From Streptomyces umbrinus (GTDB lineage Bacteria > Actinomycetota > Actinomycetes > Streptomycetales > Streptomycetaceae): 64,000 nucleotides of DNA. The notes below the pieces were generated by a model. It was not told where the DNA came from. It did not search any database and saw only the letters and a list, made by a program, of their open reading frames with translations. Below are positions 60,105 through 64,000 of this stretch, one piece after another. The stretch is taken from NCBI RefSeq assembly GCF_030817415.1, contig NZ_JAUSZI010000002.1:5270001-5334000 (forward strand), read 5' to 3'. The position numbers and the translations under genes were made by a program. How positions within the stretch are numbered: the stretch's first letter is position 1; the number at the start of each line of letters is the position of its first letter.

Positions 60105-61649
60105 TCACTCCCTGCCGGTCGCCCCCGCGGGAGCCGGGACCGACGCGGACGTCGAGCCGTCGTCGTCGTTGTTGATCTTCGCGATGAGGGCGTCGCGTTC
60201 CGGGGTGTCCTCCGGTTTCACGTATCCGATGAGGATGTAGAGGACGAGCGAGACCGCGAGCGGGATCGACACCTGGTACTGCAGGGGTACGCCGCCGTCG
60301 ACGTTCCAGCTGATCGGGTAGTTGACCAGCCAGAAGGTGAACAGGCCGAGCCCCCAGCTGATCAGCGCGGCCGTCGGACCGCTCTTGCGGAACCACGGCA
60401 GCAGGCCCAGCATCAGCGGGATCGCGATCGGGCCCATCAGACCGGCGACCCACTTGATGACGACGGTGATGATGTCGTCGAAGAAGCCGGAGTTGACCTG
60501 CGTCGCGATGGCCATCGAGAGGCCGAGGAAGAGCAGCGTGGCCCAGCGCGCGGCCAGCAGCCCCATCCGGGTGTCCCACTCGCGCACCTTGTGCGAGACG
60601 GCGGGCATGATGTCGCGCGTGACGACGGCCGCGATCGCGTTGGCGTCGGACGAGCACATCGCCATCGTGTGGGAGAAGAACCCGACGATGACCAGCCCCA
60701 ACAGCCCGTGCGGCAGCAGCTGTTCGGCCATGAGCGCGTACGAGTCGGCCGGCACGTCCGTCTTGATGATCAGCGGTGCGACCCACATGGGGAAGAACAG
60801 CACGAGCGGCCAGACCAGCCACAGGACGGCGGACAGGGTGGCCGACCGCGTCGCGGACTTCGCGGAGTCCGTGGCCATGTAGCGCTGGGCCTGGTTCCAC
60901 ATACCGCCGTTGTACTCGAAGGTCTTGATGAAGAGATAGGCGATCAGGAAGACCATCATGTACGGGCCGGCCAGCGGCTTGGTGTGGCCGTCGAGCGCGG
61001 GCTCGTCCCAGACGCTCCACAGCGTGCTGAAGCCGTTGAGCTCGGCCATGACGGCGACGAGCATCGCGATACCGGCGATGAACTGGATGATGAACTGGCC
61101 CAGTTCGGTGAGCGCGTCGGCCCAGAGCCCGCCGACCGTGCAGTAGACGGCCGTGACGGCACCGGTGATCAGGATGCCCATGTTGAGCGAGACACCGGTG
61201 AAGACGGACAACAGGGTCGCGATGGCGGCCCACTTGGCGCCCACGTCCACGATCTTCAGCAGCACACCGGACCAGGCGAGCGCCTGCTGGGTGGGCAGGT
61301 TGTAGCGGTTCTTCAGGTACTCCAGCGGCGAGGCCACGTGCAGCCGTGAGCGCACCCGGTTGAGCCGGGGCGCGAACAGCTTCGCGCCGATCGCGATGCC
61401 GATGGCGATGGGGAAGGACCAGGTGACATAGGACGTGACGCCGTACGTGTAGGCGATGGCGGCGTAGCCGGTGAACATCACCGCGCTGTAGCCGGACATG
61501 TGGTGGGAGATGCCCGACAGCCACCACGGCATCTTGCCGCCGGCCGTGAAGAAGTCGCTGACGTTGTCGACCCGTTTGTGGGACCAGACACCGATCGCGA
61601 CCATCACACCGAAGTAGCCGATGAGCACGGCCCAGTCGAGACCGTTCAT
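60105..61649 (-). CDS. sodium:solute symporter (SSS family)
   Basis: 514 residues with about thirteen hydrophobic helices. SSS features: VDNVSDFFTAGGKMPWWLSG near the N-terminus and AMCSSDANAIAAVVTRDI in the Na+-site region. ATG 61649 follows GGGAGGGG; the longer frame adds unlikely residues. Acidic C-terminal tail. Substrate not determinable; sugar, proline, pantothenate and acetate carriers share this fold. Confidence 0.92.
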   Translation of the reverse strand: MNGLDWAVLIGYFGVMVAIGVWSHKRVDNVSDFFTAGGKMPWWLSGISHHMSGYSAVMFTGYAAIAYTYGVTSYVTWSFPIAIGIAIGAKLFAPRLNRVRSRLHVASPLEYLKNRYNLPTQQALAWSGVLLKIVDVGAKWAAIATLLSVFTGVSLNMGILITGAVTAVYCTVGGLWADALTELGQFIIQFIAGIAMLVAVMAELNGFSTLWSVWDEPALDGHTKPLAGPYMMVFLIAYLFIKTFEYNGGMWNQAQRYMATDSAKSATRSATLSAVLWLVWPLVLFFPMWVAPLIIKTDVPADSYALMAEQLLPHGLLGLVIVGFFSHTMAMCSSDANAIAAVVTRDIMPAVSHKVREWDTRMGLLAARWATLLFLGLSMAIATQVNSGFFDDIITVVIKWVAGLMGPIAIPLMLGLLPWFRKSGPTAALISWGLGLFTFWLVNYPISWNVDGGVPLQYQVSIPLAVSLVLYILIGYVKPEDTPERDALIAKINNDDDGSTSASVPAPAGATGRE

Positions 61650-61791
61650 ATGCCCCCTCCCAGGGTCGTGTGACGCCCGCTCATCGTGGGTTCGATGGCA
61701 TGACTCCGACAACAGCCCGTACCGCCAAGAGGAGGTAAAATAGTTCTGCTCACTGACCTCGGTTCATGTCCATGAACGAGGTCGGATGGGG

Positions 61792-62577
61792 CTACCGCAT
61801 CAGTTCTCCCGCATTGACCAGCAACGACTGCCCGGTGATCGCGCGCGCCCGGTCCGACGCCAGGAACGCCGCCGCGTCCGCCACGTCCGAGTCCGTGGCC
61901 AGCTCCGGCAGCGCCATCCGCGAGGTGAGCCGCTCCAGTACTTCAGCCTCCGGCACGCCCTCGGTATGCGCGGTGAACTGCACGTACGCCTCCACGGGCG
62001 GCCCCCACATCCAGCCCGGCAGCACGGTGTTCACCCGGATCCGGTGCGGGCCCAGCTCCCGGGCCATGGAGTACATCGCGCTGGTCAGCGCGCCCTTCGA
62101 GGCCGCGTACGCGGCCTGCCGCACCTGGGACGGGGCGGCGACGGACGACTGCGTGCCGATGACGACCACCGATCCGCCGCGCTCCTTCAGCGCGGGCAGA
62201 CAGGCGCGGGTCATCCGCAGGGTGCCGAGCAGGTTCACGTCGAGGACGGACTGCCAGGTGGCGAAGTCGGCGTCCTCCAGACCGCCGAAGTAGCTGTCCC
62301 AGGCGGCCACATGGACGACGGCGTCGACCCGCCCGAACCGCTCCTTCGCGAGCGCGGCGAGCGCCTCGCACTGGCCCTCGTCGGTGATGTCGGTGGCCCG
62401 GTACGCCGTGTGCGCGCCGTCCGGGTCGAGTTCGGCGGCGGACTTGGCGAGATTGGCCTCGGTGCGGGCACCGAGCACGGCGTTCCCGCCGTCCCGCACG
62501 ACGGCCGCCGCGACCTGGTGACCGAGCCCGGCCCCGACCCCCGAGACGACGACGGTCTTGCCCTGGAGCAGTGACAT
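61792..62577 (-). CDS. short-chain dehydrogenase/reductase
   Basis: 261 residues, classical SDR: cofactor motif VSGVGAGLGHQ, ATDITDEGQC, catalytic Ser in VVIGTQSSVAAPS, YxxxK as YAASK, and VNTVLPGWMWGP. The DGGNAVLGART segment after the second strand favours NADP. Divergent from the EthD-like gene across a TetR-type palindrome; the two enzymes may serve one catabolic route. Confidence 0.92.
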   Translation of the reverse strand: MSLLQGKTVVVSGVGAGLGHQVAAAVVRDGGNAVLGARTEANLAKSAAELDPDGAHTAYRATDITDEGQCEALAALAKERFGRVDAVVHVAAWDSYFGGLEDADFATWQSVLDVNLLGTLRMTRACLPALKERGGSVVVIGTQSSVAAPSQVRQAAYAASKGALTSAMYSMARELGPHRIRVNTVLPGWMWGPPVEAYVQFTAHTEGVPEAEVLERLTSRMALPELATDSDVADAAAFLASDRARAITGQSLLVNAGELMR

Positions 62578-62604
62578 TGCAGGCCTCCCGGCTCTGGCGG
62601 TTGA

Positions 62605-62621
62605 TCTGACGGTCCGTCAGA
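62605..62621. promoter_or_regulatory. TetR-type operator between SDR and EthD-like genes
   Basis: TCTGACGGTCCGTCAGA, 8-bp perfect arms around T. TGACGG/CCGTCA palindromes are classic TetR-family sites in actinomycetes. It lies 28 bases from the SDR start and 55 from the other gene. No TetR gene is present nearby in the window. Confidence 0.75.
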
Positions 62622-62675
62622 GTAGGTCCGTCCGGAGGAGGAAGGAAGGCCGGACGAGGAAGGAAGGGGAGTGCC

Positions 62676-63527
62676 ATGCTCGATGACACGCCGAACGACA
62701 CCCGTAGCGAGGTGTACGCGGAACTGGCCGCCGTCGGCCCGTACGGCGTCCACCCCGGCCACGCCCTGATCACGATGGTGGAGCCGCATCCGGGGCACGA
62801 GTACGCGTACAACCGCTGGTACGAGGACGACCACTACTACGCGGGCGCGATGGCGATGCCCTGGATGTACACGGGCCGTCGCTGGGTGGCCACCCGCGAC
62901 CTCCAACTCCTGCGCTACCCCGAGAAGTCGGCGGTCGCCCAGCCGGTCACCGCCGGCTGCTACATCTCGACGTACTGGGTCACCGACGGCCGCTACGACG
63001 ACCACATGAAGTGGACCGTCGGCATCAACAAACGGCTGAACCGGGACGGCCGGGTCTACCAGGACCGCACACACGTCTTCACCGCGTTCCAGGACCACGA
63101 GGCGACGGTGTACCGGGACGGGGCCGCCGGACCGCGCGACTTCCACGCGCTGGACCACCCGTACGCGGGCCTGGTGGTGGAGGTCGTCGACGCCGAATCA
63201 CCCGACCGGCGGGCCGAGTTGCTGGAGTGGCTGCGCTCCCGCCACCTGCCCGAACGCCTCGCCGGCTCCCCCGCCGCCATGGTCACGGTCTTCCGCCCGA
63301 CCCCGCTCCCCGGCGACCGCATGACGTACGTGAAACAGGTCGAGGGCGTCGATACGCGGCTGACGCTGCTGTGGTTCCTGGAGGCGGATCCGCGGGAGTG
63401 CTGGGATCCGTACTTCACGGGGCTGGACGATCCCGTGGCCGAAACAGGGCTGGGGCGCGTCGAGTTGGTGGCGCCCTTCATTCCGACGGTGCCGGGTACG
63501 GACCGGTACGTCGACCGCTTGCGGTGA
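62676..63527 (+). CDS. EthD/dimeric alpha-beta barrel-like protein
   Basis: 283 residues with two ferredoxin-like halves: EYAYNRWYEDDHYYAGAMAM in the first, LLWFLEADPRECWDPYF in the second. Proteins of this type accompany SDRs in steroid, polyketide or aromatic pathways. No certain active-site residues. GGAAGGGGAG precedes the ATG. Confidence 0.75.
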   Translation: MLDDTPNDTRSEVYAELAAVGPYGVHPGHALITMVEPHPGHEYAYNRWYEDDHYYAGAMAMPWMYTGRRWVATRDLQLLRYPEKSAVAQPVTAGCYISTYWVTDGRYDDHMKWTVGINKRLNRDGRVYQDRTHVFTAFQDHEATVYRDGAAGPRDFHALDHPYAGLVVEVVDAESPDRRAELLEWLRSRHLPERLAGSPAAMVTVFRPTPLPGDRMTYVKQVEGVDTRLTLLWFLEADPRECWDPYFTGLDDPVAETGLGRVELVAPFIPTVPGTDRYVDRLR

Positions 63528-63597
63528 CCCGCCGCGCGGCATACACACAGGTCCCTCGCGGTTGACCAACACACCTACGCGAAAGGGGACTTGAAGA

Positions 63598-64000
63598 ATG
63601 GCCGCAGCACGCGCGCTTCCGCTCACCGCGACCCTGCTCACCGGCACGGTCGCGCTCTACATCACGCTCGTGGCGTTCGGGAACATCACCGACTTCGGCA
63701 CCAACCAGCAGTTCGTCCAGCACGTCCTGGCCATGGACACCACCTTCAAGGACGACGACCTGATGTGGCGGGCCGTCGAGTCCAAGGGGCTCCAGGACGC
63801 CGCGTACATAGCGATCATCGTCTGGGAGACGATCGCGGCGCTCGTCCTGATCCTGGGCACGTTCCAGTGGCTTCGCCACGATCATCTCCGGGCGCGGCGG
63901 ACGTCCACGCTCGGGCTGCTGATGCTGATGCTGCTCTTCGGGGCCGGGTTTCTCGCCATCGGTGGCGAGTGGTTCGCGATGTGGCAGTCGGAGGACTGGA
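63598..64000 (+). CDS. DUF2165-family membrane protein, 3' end outside window
   Basis: The first 134 residues are seen: helix 1 (LTATLLTGTVALYITLVAFG), a NITDFGTNQQFVQHVLAMDT block typical of DUF2165, helix 2 (IAIIVWETIAALVLILG), helix 3 (LGLLMLMLLFGAGFLAIGG) and GEWFAMWQS. Four-helix small membrane protein of unknown role. GAAAGGGG precedes the ATG. The stop lies beyond 64000. Confidence 0.88.
   Translation, partial: MAAARALPLTATLLTGTVALYITLVAFGNITDFGTNQQFVQHVLAMDTTFKDDDLMWRAVESKGLQDAAYIAIIVWETIAALVLILGTFQWLRHDHLRARRTSTLGLLMLMLLFGAGFLAIGGEWFAMWQSEDW

Overview
The base composition (high GC, strong third-position GC bias), GTG starts, ECF sigma factors, and XRE/DUF397, GPP34 and CU044_5270-type genes indicate a Streptomyces or close actinomycete chromosome. 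The window has a core-like left flank (1 to about 5.1 kb), a mosaic accessory zone beside a tRNA-Arg(CCT) gene (about 5.1 to 37.7 kb), and a mostly ordinary right flank (about 37.7 to 64 kb).

Left flank: an ABC importer of the nitrate/sulfonate/taurine type (two permeases and an ATPase), then a double-length IclR regulator with a nested palindrome in front of it.

Accessory zone: the tRNA-Arg(CCT) at 5124-5196 is followed by five further copies of its 3' end, near 16.36, 22.14, 23.31, 36.37 and 37.67 kb. The farthest copy is the most decayed. This looks like serial integration (accretion) at one tRNA, giving five segments. Segment I (5.2-16.4 kb) carries a NIT-domain sensor ATPase and a dihydroxyacetone/glycerol system: GlpF channel, two DhaK-DhaL pairs, and their own EI, HPr and DhaM, controlled by an IclR protein with two matching palindromic operators. 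Segment II (16.4-22.2 kb) has a broken ISL3 element, a tyrosine-integrase remnant, and an ECF41 sigma factor beside a carboxymuconolactone decarboxylase-like protein, a DoxX protein and an NmrA-like oxidoreductase; two divergent promoters match the ECF41 consensus. Segment III (22.2-23.35 kb) is about 1.2 kb and holds only a ribbon-helix-helix/PIN toxin-antitoxin pair. Segment IV (23.35-36.4 kb) carries a GntR-controlled cluster (zinc-finger/ATPase fusion, GntR, DUF1152 protein), an ISAs1 element nested inside a decayed IS481 element, and several orphan small proteins, many with an N-terminal membrane segment. Segment V (36.4-37.7 kb) holds one LamG-like surface protein.

Right flank: it begins with a deletion scar where a P450 C-terminal fragment abuts a TetR C-terminal fragment. 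It then has a PAP2 membrane protein, a DoxX/HxlR pair, a frameshifted gene, an aminotransferase-acetyltransferase operon, an MFS/ArsR pair, glutathione peroxidase, a MerR regulator, a large membrane protein, a very long D-Ala-D-Ala carboxypeptidase, a GPP34 protein, an XRE/DUF397 pair, an ADP-ribosylglycohydrolase, an ECF sigma/anti-sigma-like pair, a sodium:solute symporter, an SDR enzyme, an EthD-like protein and the start of a DUF2165 membrane protein.

All assignments come from reading the sequence and family knowledge; no database search was run.
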